A DNA stretch of 64,000 nt from Lithodes maja (lineage: Eukaryota; Arthropoda; Malacostraca; Decapoda; Lithodidae). The translations under genes and the position numbers were made by a program. The notes beneath the pieces were generated by a model, which saw nothing but the letters and a program-made list of their open reading frames with translations, ran no database searches and had not been told where the DNA came from. Positions 32,232 through 41,410 of this stretch are shown piece after piece; within the stretch, counting starts at the first letter, position 1, and the number at the start of each line of letters is the position of its first letter. Location of the stretch: contig JBAKBP010003140.1 of the NCBI GenBank assembly GCA_037953745.1, positions 62,001-126,000 on the forward strand. Reading direction: 5' to 3'.

Positions 32232-34294
32232 GGAGGCCGACCCAGAGAACTACACATTATGTTGACGCGGAGGTACCCTCGGTACGGGCCGTGCGGGCAC
32301 GAGCGCCACGTCGACCTCTACCCCCCCCCCAACCCCAGGCCGGCGCGGGGCAGACCACGTCGAAGGGCGGCCGGAAGTGGAAGGCCGGCCAGCCCCGACA
32401 CAGCGGGGAGGAAAGGGGCAAGAACAGAAGGGCGAGGCGGAATCGACGCACTGGCCCGCAACGTCCCAGTCCTGCGTCCGCGCAAGGCGGCAGCACTAGC
32501 AGCAGCACCCCGAAGAGGACCGGCAGAAGGACGGGACTGAGAAGACCCCGCGTGCGACACAGCACGACGGGGCGGGACGGAAGCAGGGACCGCAACGACA
32601 CAGCGCGTCGTCGCGTGGCGGAAGCAGGGGCCGCCGACAGAGAGGCGAGCATACCCAAGCAACCAGCTGAAACAACCCCGACGTATATAGCGCAGAGTAC
32701 AACAAACCCTGACGAATACCCAAGGGGGCCGGCCGGCAGAACGAGGACCGCACTGTCGGGCGGCGCCGAGTCGCCGCGCACAAAACCGCCTTCAGCTCGG
32801 GAACCAAAGACACCGCGAGCCGAAGGTGGACCCGCAGAACGCGGTCCAAACCCTCGCGAAGAGCGCCTGGCGCAGACGCCCCGAAAAGCCGCAGGCGGGG
32901 ACAGACGGCTGGAGGGAACCGAAAGACAAGACAAGAAGTCCGTCACCCTCTGTCGCAAGGGAAAAACCGTGGCGACAGAGGCCTGATCCGGGTGAGAGAA
33001 GAACGGGGTAGCAATAGAACAAAGTTCAAGAATGGGCGCGCCCATCCAGGACCAGAACGCGCCGGCCAACCCGCCGACAGACACAAGAGGAGGCAAAAGC
33101 AGCGACGACTCCAGTCCAACGTCAAGGCTATGCACCTAATGGAGGGACCGAAGGAGAGCCGTCGACGGAACGGTGTGAAGGCGAAGGCCTCAGCAAACCA
33201 GGCCTCCAAGGGGAGAGGGCGACCGAGCATGACGGCGAAGCCAGGCGTACCGGCGTCGCACAAACCCGTCCCAAGACCCGTCAACACAGCCAGGGACTGA
33301 ACAGCCGGAAGGATGTCAGTGTGGCTGAAGTCAGACCAGAGCGTAGGCCTGCAGAAGGGAGCGGGACCGCAGCAGGGGTAGGAAGGGCGAGGCGCTGAGG
33401 GTGAGTCACCGCCAAGAAGCGCGAGAAGAGGGAGGTGTCCAACGACGCCAAGCACCCGCCGAAGCGTGACACAACCCAGCCCTGCAAAGCCAACAATCGA
33501 ACCGAGAGAGGCGACCCCCCCCCCCCCCCCCCACCCAGAATGGTCGGCCCGCAGGGACAAGCGTGAGCGGGAGCGAGACCCACGACACGAACCAGCAGCG
33601 TCGCGGCCCAAGGAAGGCGAGCGACGAACGCCCGTGTCGCCGTAGAGGGACCCGTCCCCGATCACGAACGGCCGAGGGGGAAACAGCACCATCGCCCTCC
33701 TCCAGCGACACGACAGCTCCCGAGAAAGGGGGACCCCGAAACCTCACCGAGGCAAGAGGAGGGGTACCCCCCAGGCGAGACGGGACGTGAAGGGCAGGAA
33801 GAGAAGAAGGAGGAGGAGCAGGACGACGGGAGGGGGAAGGCTGGCCGGGTGAAAGGAGGCCAGAAGGAGCCGCGGGGGGAAACAGAGCAAGGACCCCCGG
33901 GGCTGAGAGAACAGGGCGGCCCGACACCGAGGCGGAGGAGGGAGGGACCTCCACCGTGGGACGAGACCGTGAAGGAAGAAGAGGCACTGAAGCAGGTGAA
34001 GTAGGAGAAGCAACGACACCCAGGCGGACCCTCCTGGACAGTGTAGGAGGGAGCAGAGGGCCAGCGACAGCACGAACAACCGCGCGCGGAGAGGACAACG
34101 GAAGAGGAAGTCGTCTGGGCTAGGAAAGCGGGCGGAAGGGAGGAGAGCCCCTATCTGTAGAGGCCAGGGGAGGGCGCACAGGAGCAGAGCCGCTAACCCC
34201 GGCCTCAGGGCGAGAACCAAGACGAGGGCGACGGGCGACGTCAAGGCGAGCAGGAGGACGACGAGGGGCAGTAGCGAGGCGAGCGAGAGCGTGG

Positions 34295-34540
34295 AGGCTT
34301 AGGTTGACCAGTAGCGTAGGTGAACCATATGATACCCAGCTCGCCTTGTACCAGTAGTGCCAACCCCAGATGGGACGTCACAACGGCGTCCACGTATTCC
34401 AGGTACCTATTTACAGCTAGGGGAACTGAGGCTAACACATGAAAGGAGACAAGCCCAATTCGTCACCGCCCGGGCTGGGATTGAACCCCCGACCCCTCGT
34501 GTGTGAGACGAGAGCTCCACCTACGAGGCTACGGGCTGTG
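34295..34540 (-). mobile_element. tRNA-derived SINE with Val-like head, inside DIRS
   Basis: The minus strand from 34537 to 34466 is a 72-nt tRNA-like head. It has a GCCCG/CGGGC acceptor, box A TAGCCTCGTAGGTGG, an anticodon arm CTCGT-CTCACAC-ACGAG (loop anticodon CAC, valine), and a T arm with GGGTTCAATCCC. An unrelated body follows with CCTAGCTGTAAATAGGTACC. The attached body and lack of isolation argue for a SINE rather than a tRNA gene. Confidence 0.78.
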
Positions 34541-35180
34541 TTGAACGGCCGGCAGTCGGGTCAGGGATACCCAGGGTGACGCGGAACCGGGCGGCAACAA
34601 AGGCCGGGGAACGGCGGCCCACAGGCCCAATGTGGCGGGAGACCATCGGCCACACCGACGGAAGGGAAGCAGAGGCCACAGCCGCCGCCGAGGAACCAGG
34701 GCCATGGAGCAGCACAACCACCAGGGCCAGACACGGGCCACACAGAGCAGGGAGGTAGGCCGTAGAGGACACAAAGAGCGAGTGGCGCAAGCAGGACATG
34801 TGGCTCACCAAGCAAGGGGAGCGACAACCAAGGCGAAAGCAAAGCAGCCGACCAGCACGAGAAGAACACACACCAGAACCAGCACGTCGAAGGTGTAAGT
34901 GGAGAGAATGTCCAAGAAGAACCAGGGAAGGAGCATGGGGAAACAGGAACACACATGCAAACAGGTATCCGTACTCACCATAAACTGGGAGCACAGAGGT
35001 AGGTGAGGAGGGCGACCGAGGCGGAAGAGCACCAGCAGAACCTGCAAAGATGGAGAAAGTGTTAACCACCACTCAACATCTTACATGCAGGGCCTATAAC
35101 ACCAGGAAAGTGCATACACCAATATAGTATCAGGCAACAATATGACATAAAAAAGGTCAACAGTGAAAGCCAACTATAAC

Positions 35181-35321
35181 CGCAAATTTGCGGGCCAATG
35201 GAGGTAGAACCGTACCGACACAAACCCCCCACATCTCCGCGGGACCCCCCAGCGATCGTCGCAAATTTGCGGGGAGCCGAAATGTCCCAGAGGACCGAAT
35301 CGAGCACACCGCAAATTTGCG
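35181..35321. repeat. Three CGCAAATTTGCG palindromes
   Basis: The perfect 12-bp palindrome CGCAAATTTGCG occurs at 35181-35192, 35260-35271 and 35310-35321, each followed by GG. The surrounding sequence does not repeat. Confidence 0.95.
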
Positions 35322-36295
35322 GGACCGGCCGAGATGGTCCGATGCCGAAAAAGCGAGAGGAGCGTCTAGGAAAACCAAAAAAGGCCCGCAAACAAGCGTC
35401 AACTCCTTATGAACTCCAAGCGACGATGACCATCAAGCTGAGCAGTGCCTTCCTTGATAATATCCTGACTCAACCGGTCAAGGGAGAGGCAAGGAAGACA
35501 CACCAGGGGAGAGGAGGCACATCCCCCAGGAACCACCCAACCCACAGAGATAGAGCAAAGCCCATGAGGAGAAGTGGCAGGTTGGGTGGTTTGGCACAAA
35601 CAGGGGCCCCCGTGGGGTACCCCAGGATTGGGCAAAAGGCTATGAAAGGATGGAGGTGAAAACAGGAAGGGAACACAAAAACCAATAAATGAAACTGGCG
35701 AGAAAAAGGGTGGCCTAGCCGTGAGTAGAGAATGTGTCAGGGGCGAAAAACCCTGTGGTATGGGGGAGAGGCCCCCGTGGGGTACCCCTGGATATCACGA
35801 ACCACCAAGCGCCCAGGCCCTTGAGACACAGTGAAGGCTCGAAAGGGGGGACTCGGGAATAACGCTATTTATGCGGCCGACACAAACCCTACAAACAGCA
35901 CCGCCACCACGAAATCTCATATTGTGAACCAACTGTACACCTAGGCTATGAAAAAATGAGAACTCATAGGGGCATAGCAATTCCTGAATGAGAAAACGAG
36001 CTAGGCTAATTGAAGCTAAAAGCTAAACCATGCCCAGACTAACAGGAAAAAAGAATATGAAAAGAGAAAGAATGAAAAACATATACGAGGAACGCCAGGC
36101 GCCCCCGTACCTTCGGTAAGCTATTTCCACACGCGTCTCCATTATACACACTTAGGAGCCCATTTACGTGTGCCCTAGATCACGTAACATCTGTCTAACA
36201 AAAAAGAAGGCCAGAAAAGCCGAAACTAACCTAAACAGGGTGAATTAAAGGAGCACAACAAAAGCGACTTCATTCAATGGAGCGCGTGAAAAAAT

Positions 36296-36597
36296 GATAA
36301 CAAGAGAGGGTCGCTCATGCGCACGTTCGACAGGGATCTGCACATGACGGAACACGGGATGGGCCTTAAGCGGTAACTAAGGTAAACCCCTTTTTCTTCT
36401 CTTCTATGCTTTTTTCACCTTCGGTGGTAGTTTTGGTTAATGTACAACGTCTCCTAGAGCAAGATAAGGAGTAGACTCTAGACGTTTTCTTTTTAACCGC
36501 GGTTGGAATGACGACATAGCAGTCAAAATAGACAAGTCGTCATTGCAATTAGGTTAATAGCCTTGACGTTGGATTTGCCAAGACTACTAACAAATTC
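36296..36597 (-). repeat. DIRS inverted terminal repeat (5' side of element)
   Basis: Reverse complement of 28451-28750. The outer edge TTAGTAGTCTTGGCAAATCC differs from the other end by a few bases and is matched by the second half of the internal complementary region. Confidence 0.92.
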
Positions 36598-36617
36598 AAG
36601 TGCATTGGGGTTTGTAA

Positions 36618-39600
36618 TTTTTTTTTTTTTTTCTATGTGATTGAGGGAGGCAAAAGGCATAACTGCCTATAGCGAGTGCCTCCCCCATAGTTGAAAGAGA
36701 GACAGGGCCAAAATCAAGGGACGTTCGAGCCAAAATGCCTGGACACACGGAGTTTGAAGCAATTTAAGTCATAGGAAGAGGGAAAGACTGATTCTGGGAG
36801 AGAGTTCCAGAGCTCAGATGTTGAGTAGAAGAAAGTTTGAGAGTAACGTTTCACTCTTGGGTTGGAGAGTTGCACAGAGTAGGGGTGGGATTGAGTTGCA
36901 AGACGGGTACCACGTGCCCTACGTAAAGGAGGTGGTATGCACTGGGATAGCTCTGAGGAACACTGATTATTATAGTAGCGATAGAATAGCGAGAGAGATG
37001 CAACATTGCGGCGGAGAGAGAGAGATTGCAGAGAGTTGGTGAGTGGACGTGAGTTAATGATACGAAAGGCCTTCCTTTCAACTTTGTCTAGGAGAGCGGT
37101 GTGAGAGGAACCTCCCCACACATGTGAACAATACTCAATACAAGGGTGCACTATGCCCCTGTACAGAGCAAGAAGCTGTGCAGGGGAAAAGAACCCCCTA
37201 AGGCGGTTGAGCACACCCAGCTTCTGGGAGGCTGCCTTAGCAAGACTGGTAATATGGTCCTTCCAAATGAGAGCAGAAGAAAAAGAGACACCAAGAATAT
37301 TGAGAGAAGATGAAGGGTTGATTTTTGTATTGTTGAAGAATAAGGGATAGTCCGCTGGGAGATCCTGACGGGTAGATAGATGGAGAAATTGGGTTTTGGA
37401 AGCATTAAAGTTAACAAGGTTTTCTCTGCCCCAATTGGAAATAGTATTTAGATCAGAATTTAAGAGTTCTATGGCTTCGTTACGTTTGTCGTTGAGGGAT
37501 TGCTGGCTGGGGCGTTCTGAAAAACTAATGGAGTAGTGTAAGGTTGAGTCGTCTGCGTATGAATGGATGGGAATTAAGGTACAGTTAAGGAGATCATTTA
37601 TAAAAATTAGAAAGAGAATAGGAGATAGGACAGAGCCCTGAGGAACACCAGAGTTTATAGGGTGAGGAAGTGAACAATGGCCGTCCACAACCGCAGCTAT
37701 GGAACGGCCGGAAAGGAAATTAGAGACAAAGGCACAGATGGAGGGATAGAAACCGAAGGAGGGTAGTTTAGAAATTAAAGATTTATGCCAGACTCCATCG
37801 AAGGCTTTCGATATGTCTAGTGCAATAGAAAAAGTCTCACCGAAGTCCCGAAAAGAGGATGACCAAGAGTTAGTAAGATATGAAAGAAGATCACCAGTAG
37901 AGCGACCCTTAAGGAAGCCATACTGGCGATCTGAGAGCAGATTATGAGAAGAGAAATGCTTAAGAAATTTGGAAGCAAGAATAGTTTCAAAAACTTTAGA
38001 AAGACGAGAGATAAGAGCAATTGGACGATAGTTGGAGGGTTGAGAGCGGTCACCCTTCTTTGGGACAGGTTGAATGTGAGCAAACTTCCAGCATGAAGGG
38101 AAGACGTTAGAGGATAGACAGAGACGAAAGAGTTTGCCTAGGCAGGGAGTCAGCACGGAAGCACAGTTTTTTAGAACAACAGGAGGAACACCGTCCGGAC
38201 CGTACGCCTTATTAGTGTTAAGCCCAGAGAGGGTAGAAAGTACATCTTTAGAAGAGATAAGGATATTAGGCATAAGTAAGAGAGAGGAGGGCGGAGAGGG
38301 AGGAATAGCACCGGAATCATCCAAGGTGGAGTTTCTAGCAAAAGTTTGAGCGAAGAGTTTAGCTTTGTCAGAGGAAGAAGTGATGGTTGTGCCATCAGAG
38401 TGGGAAAGGGGAGGGAAAGACGAGGAAGAGAAATTGTTGGAGAGGTTTTTGGCTAGATGCCAGAAAGCTTGGGAAGAGCTAGAGTTGGATAGTTCAGTGC
38501 ATTTATTATTGATGAAAGAGTGTTTGGCAAGTCGAAGAACAGATTTGGCTTGATTCCGGGCAGAAACATATGAAGAATGAGAGTCTTGAGTTTTAAGGCG
38601 TCGGTACCGTTTGAATGCTTCCTCCTTATTGCGGACAGCAGTAGAACAGGCGTGAGTAAACCAAGATTTTTTAGCATTAGTCTGAGAGAAAGAGAATGGA
38701 ATGTATGCTTCCATGCCCGATAGGATTACCTCGGTAATGCGTTCAGCACTCTCCTCGGGTCCTCGGCCATGGAAGCAGAAATCATTCCATGGGAAATCAA
38801 AGAAGTACTGCCGAAGAGCTTCCCAGTCGGCAGCGCCAAAGTGCCACAAGCGCCGCCGGCTAGGAGGATCGGGTGGCTGTACTGGAGAGATAGGACAGGT
38901 GACAGAAATAAGTTTATGGTCGGAGGAGCCCAAAGGAGAGAAAAGATCGACAGTATAAGAAGAAGGGTTAGAAGTTAGAAACAGGTCAAGAATGTTGGGC
39001 CGATCTCCGATGCGATCCGGGATACGGGTGGGTTGCTGAACTAACTGCTCTAGGTCATTTAGGATAGAAAAGACGTAGGCTTGTTCACCAGGTGGATCAG
39101 TAGTGTGAGAGGAGAGCCATTGGCGGTGGTGAACGTTGAAATCTCCTAAGATGGAGATTTCTGAGAAAGGAGAAATGGATAGAATGTGTTCCACTGTAGA
39201 GTTTAGATAGTCAAAGAATTTAGGAAAGTTGGTAGAGTTAGGGGAAAGATAGACAGCACAGAAATATTTAGTAAGAGAATGACAGGAAAGTTTGAGCCAT
39301 AAAGTTGAGAATTCAGAGGAGTCTAAATCGGGAACACGAGAGCAAGTGAGTTTGTTGTGCACATATGCACAACATCCGCCATTGGCTTTGAAACTAGGAT
39401 AGAGAAAGTAGGAGGATACAGAGAAGGGGTTGCTGGATGTTGCTACAGACACCTGGGTTTCGGTGAGGAAGAGAAGATCAGGTTTGTAGGAGGAGAGATG
39501 GTGCTCAACAGAGTGAAAGTTAGAGGAAAGTCCGCGAATGTTGCAGAAATTAATAGAAAGAGTAACAGGCCGAGGTCCAGGTAATTGTGTGGGGTCGTCA

Positions 39601-39700
39601 GGGGATGGTCGGTTGGGTGAGGGGGCATTTATGGTCCCCCCCCCCTGGGGACTCCGAGGTTGGGCTAAAATTCATCATTTTGTGTTTTTTAAATTTTGGT
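36618..39700 (-). mobile_element. Jockey-like LINE with intact ORF2
   Basis: Minus-strand LINE whose poly(A) (T run at 36618-36632) lies 21 bp beyond the edge of the DIRS element. The 3' UTR is only about 80 bp. Its tail is shared with the stub at 26.34-26.49 kb, and a diverged relic lies at 47.70-48.01 kb. The 5' boundary is unclear, near 39.65-39.75 kb, and no ORF1 was recognised. Confidence 0.88.
36714..39635 (-). CDS. LINE ORF2: AP-like endonuclease and reverse transcriptase
   Basis: A continuous frame of about 970 codons. It is open upstream of the GTG at 39452, with FCNIRGLSSNF and LLFLTET (endonuclease N-terminal motifs), so the start is unresolved. Then SILGDFNVHHRQW (about 39150) and LGSSDHKLISV (about 38900), the conserved GDFN and SDH motifs of the APE-like endonuclease. 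RT follows: KAYGPDGVPPVVLK (about 38200), NYRPIALISRLSKVFE, DISKAFDGVWH (about 37800), SGVPQGSVLSPILF (about 37640) and HSYADDSTLHYS (about 37550), with all catalytic Asp residues present. The C-terminus runs to LRVSRHFGSNVP-stop. No stop or frameshift was seen, so this copy could encode active enzyme if its 5' end is complete. Jockey placement rests on motif style and is provisional. Confidence 0.9.
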   Translation of the reverse strand, partial: TINAPSPNRPSPDDPTQLPGPRPVTLSINFCNIRGLSSNFHSVEHHLSSYKPDLLFLTETQVSVATSSNPFSVSSYFLYPSFKANGGCCAYVHNKLTCSRVPDLDSSEFSTLWLKLSCHSLTKYFCAVYLSPNSTNFPKFFDYLNSTVEHILSISPFSEISILGDFNVHHRQWLSSHTTDPPGEQAYVFSILNDLEQLVQQPTRIPDRIGDRPNILDLFLTSNPSSYTVDLFSPLGSSDHKLISVTCPISPVQPPDPPSRRRLWHFGAADWEALRQYFFDFPWNDFCFHGRGPEESAERITEVILSGMEAYIPFSFSQTNAKKSWFTHACSTAVRNKEEAFKRYRRLKTQDSHSSYVSARNQAKSVLRLAKHSFINNKCTELSNSSSSQAFWHLAKNLSNNFSSSSFPPLSHSDGTTITSSSDKAKLFAQTFARNSTLDDSGAIPPSPPSSLLLMPNILISSKDVLSTLSGLNTNKAYGPDGVPPVVLKNCASVLTPCLGKLFRLCLSSNVFPSCWKFAHIQPVPKKGDRSQPSNYRPIALISRLSKVFETILASKFLKHFSSHNLLSDRQYGFLKGRSTGDLLSYLTNSWSSSFRDFGETFSIALDISKAFDGVWHKSLISKLPSFGFYPSICAFVSNFLSGRSIAAVVDGHCSLPHPINSGVPQGSVLSPILFLIFINDLLNCTLIPIHSYADDSTLHYSISFSERPSQQSLNDKRNEAIELLNSDLNTISNWGRENLVNFNASKTQFLHLSTRQDLPADYPLFFNNTKINPSSSLNILGVSFSSALIWKDHITSLAKAASQKLGVLNRLRGFFSPAQLLALYRGIVHPCIEYCSHVWGGSSHTALLDKVERKAFRIINSRPLTNSLQSLSLRRNVASLSLFYRYYNNQCSSELSQCIPPPLRRARGTRLATQSHPYSVQLSNPRVKRYSQTFFYSTSELWNSLPESVFPSSYDLNCFKLRVSRHFGSNVP

Positions 39701-40023
39701 GTGGAGGAATGAAGTGTGGTGTGCATGTTTAGTGTAGTAAAGTGGATAGGAGGAGGAGGTGTTTGTGAGAGCTAGCTGGATTGCTCTCAGTGTAAATGAG
39801 GCACAAAGAAAATCAGTAAGAGAGGCCAAGCAAATGAAACAGGAGTTCCAGCGACTCTTTATCACATGCCTATAACCTCACCTGGGTCTAGCCCTGATCG
39901 ATTGGTGCCTACAATCTCCCCACCAGTACAGTTAATGGAGGATTAATGTTAAGAACGGGGTGTTCCTTAATCATAGAAGGCCTCTAATCCGGACGATCAC
40001 TAAGTTGAGTGTTCAGTTATTAG
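39701..40023. other. Spacer, no gene recognised
   Basis: No coding region recognised between the LINE and the hAT-type MITE. Confidence 0.4.
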
Positions 40024-40190
40024 CAGTGGCGGATCCAGGCCCCCCCCCCCCCCCCCCTTAGTGACCAAAATTGTGCCCTTACATCTGATATATACTGCAT
40101 TTTATCAGAACTACAATACATATAAAGTTATGGCGCCCCTCATGTATATATATCAGCCCTCCCCTTAAGCCTGAGCTGGATCCGCTCCTG
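40024..40190. mobile_element. hAT-type MITE with 8-bp target duplication
   Basis: The 167-bp element has inverted ends CAGTGGCGGATCCAGG and CTGGATCCGCTCCTG. The flanks 40016-40023 and 40191-40198 are both GTTATTAG, an 8-bp target duplication characteristic of hAT transposons. A poly(C) run lies near 40040. Confidence 0.93.
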
Positions 40191-40211
40191 GTTATTAGTT
40201 AATATACAATC

Positions 40212-40374
40212 CAGGTCTCCCTCACTATTCGATACCCCAATTTAGGATATCATTATAGGTTTTTAGGTGTTTGGGTTTTGGCTGGTCCGAAAATGAATAC
40301 CCATTTACCCGATTAATTTTATTTATGATCGGGTTTTCAGGAACGTAACCCAATCATAAATCGAGGAAGACCTG
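40212..40374. mobile_element. MITE with CAGGTCT ends
   Basis: Inverted ends CAGGTCTCCCTCACTATTCG and the complement of CAGGTCTTCCTCGATTTATG. A second copy in opposite orientation lies at about 48016-48190, sharing GGTTACGTTCCTGAAAA and GACCAGCCAAA. Superfamily not determined. Confidence 0.8.
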
Positions 40375-40414
40375 AAAGTGATGTCTCGGCACCAAGTATA
40401 TTTTGATCCATAAT

Positions 40415-40560
40415 TGGTATCCGCAACTGTGGTTAGTGCGTGGAATTTTCGGTGTGAGTATCCTAGGTTCGAATCCTTGGAGTACCACATGTATTCATTA
40501 GTTTCATTGGTTTCATTGATTTCATTAATTAGGTTTTGGTTTGTTTTAGTTAGTTTATTT
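40415..40560 (+). mobile_element. tRNA-derived SINE
   Basis: The 74-nt head (40415-40488) has TGGTAT...GTACCA acceptor pairing and a canonical box B GGTTCGAATCC. It is followed by a (TTTCATTGR)n-like tail. The attached tail marks it as a SINE. Confidence 0.75.
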
Positions 40561-40689
40561 TTCAAGTTTTACATTATAATTATTTGTAAGTTAATTGGTA
40601 GGTTGGTGATAATAAGAATCTACTATAATAAAGACTAAAAATAATGGACTCGGCTTTGGTTTGACACCCTGGTCTTCTGTTCTCCTCAG

Positions 40690-40866
40690 CTGCCGAACCC
40701 CTGTGAGACAACCGTCTGTAGCCACATCTGCGCCCTGTCTGCCATGTCTCCCAAAGGCTACAGCTGTCTGTGTCCGGCCGATATGATGCTGAAGGACGAC
40801 CAACACACCTGCCAGCCCTCCTCCACACCCGACACACCCGCTACCAATACACTGACCGGGAAGAGG
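40690..40866 (+). CDS. LDL-receptor/LRP-family EGF-like exon (partial gene)
   Basis: A pyrimidine-rich acceptor (CTTCTGTTCTCCTCAG) ends at 40689. The frame that follows encodes NPCETTVCSHICALSA, KGYSCLCPADMML and HTC: six cysteines in the spacing of the EGF modules that follow LDLR ligand-binding repeats and precede beta-propellers. In those receptors the module acts in endocytic ligand release. A Thr/Pro/Ser-rich stretch follows to a stop near 40876, so the true exon probably ends earlier at a donor I cannot fix. No neighbouring exons were recognised within the window. It may be a real exon in a large intron-rich gene or a stranded duplicate. Confidence 0.7.
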
Positions 40867-40874
40867 GGGGAGGT

Positions 40875-41060
40875 GTAGGAGAGAGAGAGAGAGAGAGGGA
40901 GATGTGTAAGGTATAGACAAAAGAAATGGTAGGTTTAGGGCTATAAGAAAAAACAGATATATGGAATAGAGAGAGAGACAGAGAGAAAGGGAACAAAGGT
41001 AGCACAGAGAGTAAACAAACTGAAGAGAGAGAGATAGAGAAAAATATAGAAAGAACGAGA
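40875..41060. repeat. GA-rich imperfect microsatellite
   Basis: Repeated GAGAGA tracts at 40879-40900, 40968-40990 and 41022-41042 separated by short unique sequence. Confidence 0.8.
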
Positions 41061-41189
41061 AGGGGCACTAACATGTATATGAGTAACCCACATACACTAA
41101 TCAGCATATTATAAGGTGACACCAATTTGAATCTTTAAATCCAAGAAGAGATCAAGAGGAGAGAGAATGGGCAAGAACAGGTGTTTCGT

Positions 41190-41270
41190 AGTGACCTGTG
41201 TACCATACGTCTGTCCGGGGCAACACCTGTATGTGCCCCTCTGATATGAAGCGCATCTGTCATGGATATA
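41190..41270 (+). pseudogene. Possible degenerate EGF-like exon fragment
   Basis: One frame gives RGNTCMCPSDMKR followed by ICHG, echoing the YSCLCPADMML core of the module 500 bp upstream. Other cysteines are not in frame and no splice acceptor was identified. Weak; may be chance. Confidence 0.3.
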
Positions 41271-41303
41271 AAATCATAGTCATGTAGTTAACCTACTCTT
41301 TAA

Positions 41304-41410
41304 CTGTCTTGATGGTGTAATGGTTAGAGTATTTAAGGTCTGTATGTGGTATACCAGGTTCGAATCCCGGGAGGATCACATGCTTTCATTAATTTCATTG
41401 GGAGGTGTTT
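41304..41410 (+). mobile_element. tRNA-derived SINE
   Basis: The head GTCTTGATGGTGTAATGG with box A (TGGTGTAATGGTTAGAG) and a perfect box B GGTTCGAATCC, then AGGATCACA and a TTTCATTAATTTCATTGG tail shared in style with the SINE at 40415. Related to the relic at 5034. Confidence 0.78.

Larger units (their letters stand above)
32232..36295 (-). other. Presumptive DIRS gag/leader region, not resolved
   Basis: Upstream of RT on the minus strand there are open but mutually overlapping Pro/Ser/Arg/Leu-rich frames (for example 32257-33135 and 33406-34098) with no recognisable domain. By position this should be the DIRS gag-like ORF and leader. A poly(C) run lies near 33508-33531. GC content makes every frame look open, so I do not call a CDS. 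Confidence 0.45.
28404..36597 (-). mobile_element. DIRS1-like tyrosine-recombinase retrotransposon
   Basis: An 8.2-kb GC-rich element read on the minus strand. It has inverted (not direct) terminal repeats of about 300 bp (28451-28750 and 36296-36597). Next to the low-coordinate repeat lies an internal complementary region (28813-28925) whose two halves are complementary to the outer edges of the two ends. That is the established DIRS1 architecture for a circular intermediate. Order on the minus strand: Pro/Arg/Ser-rich presumptive gag region, RT, RNase H, tyrosine recombinase. All domains are frameshifted. A SINE is inserted at 34.3-34.5 kb. The small plus-strand ORFs across it are GC-driven shadows. 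Confidence 0.9.

Noticed and set aside
29534..33300. Long plus-strand ORFs across 29.5-33.3 kb (up to 295 codons)
   Set aside because: They lie opposite the minus-strand DIRS RT and recombinase, are Arg/Pro/Thr-rich, and result from high GC lowering stop frequency. No domain recognised.
33406..34098. Minus-strand Pro/Ser-rich 230-codon ORF as a gene
   Set aside because: May be part of DIRS gag, but several overlapping frames are equally open and no motif decides between them.
40415..41380. tRNA genes at 40415 and 41304
   Set aside because: Good box B and head length, but both run into TTTCATT-type tails and have relatives in the window, so they are SINEs.
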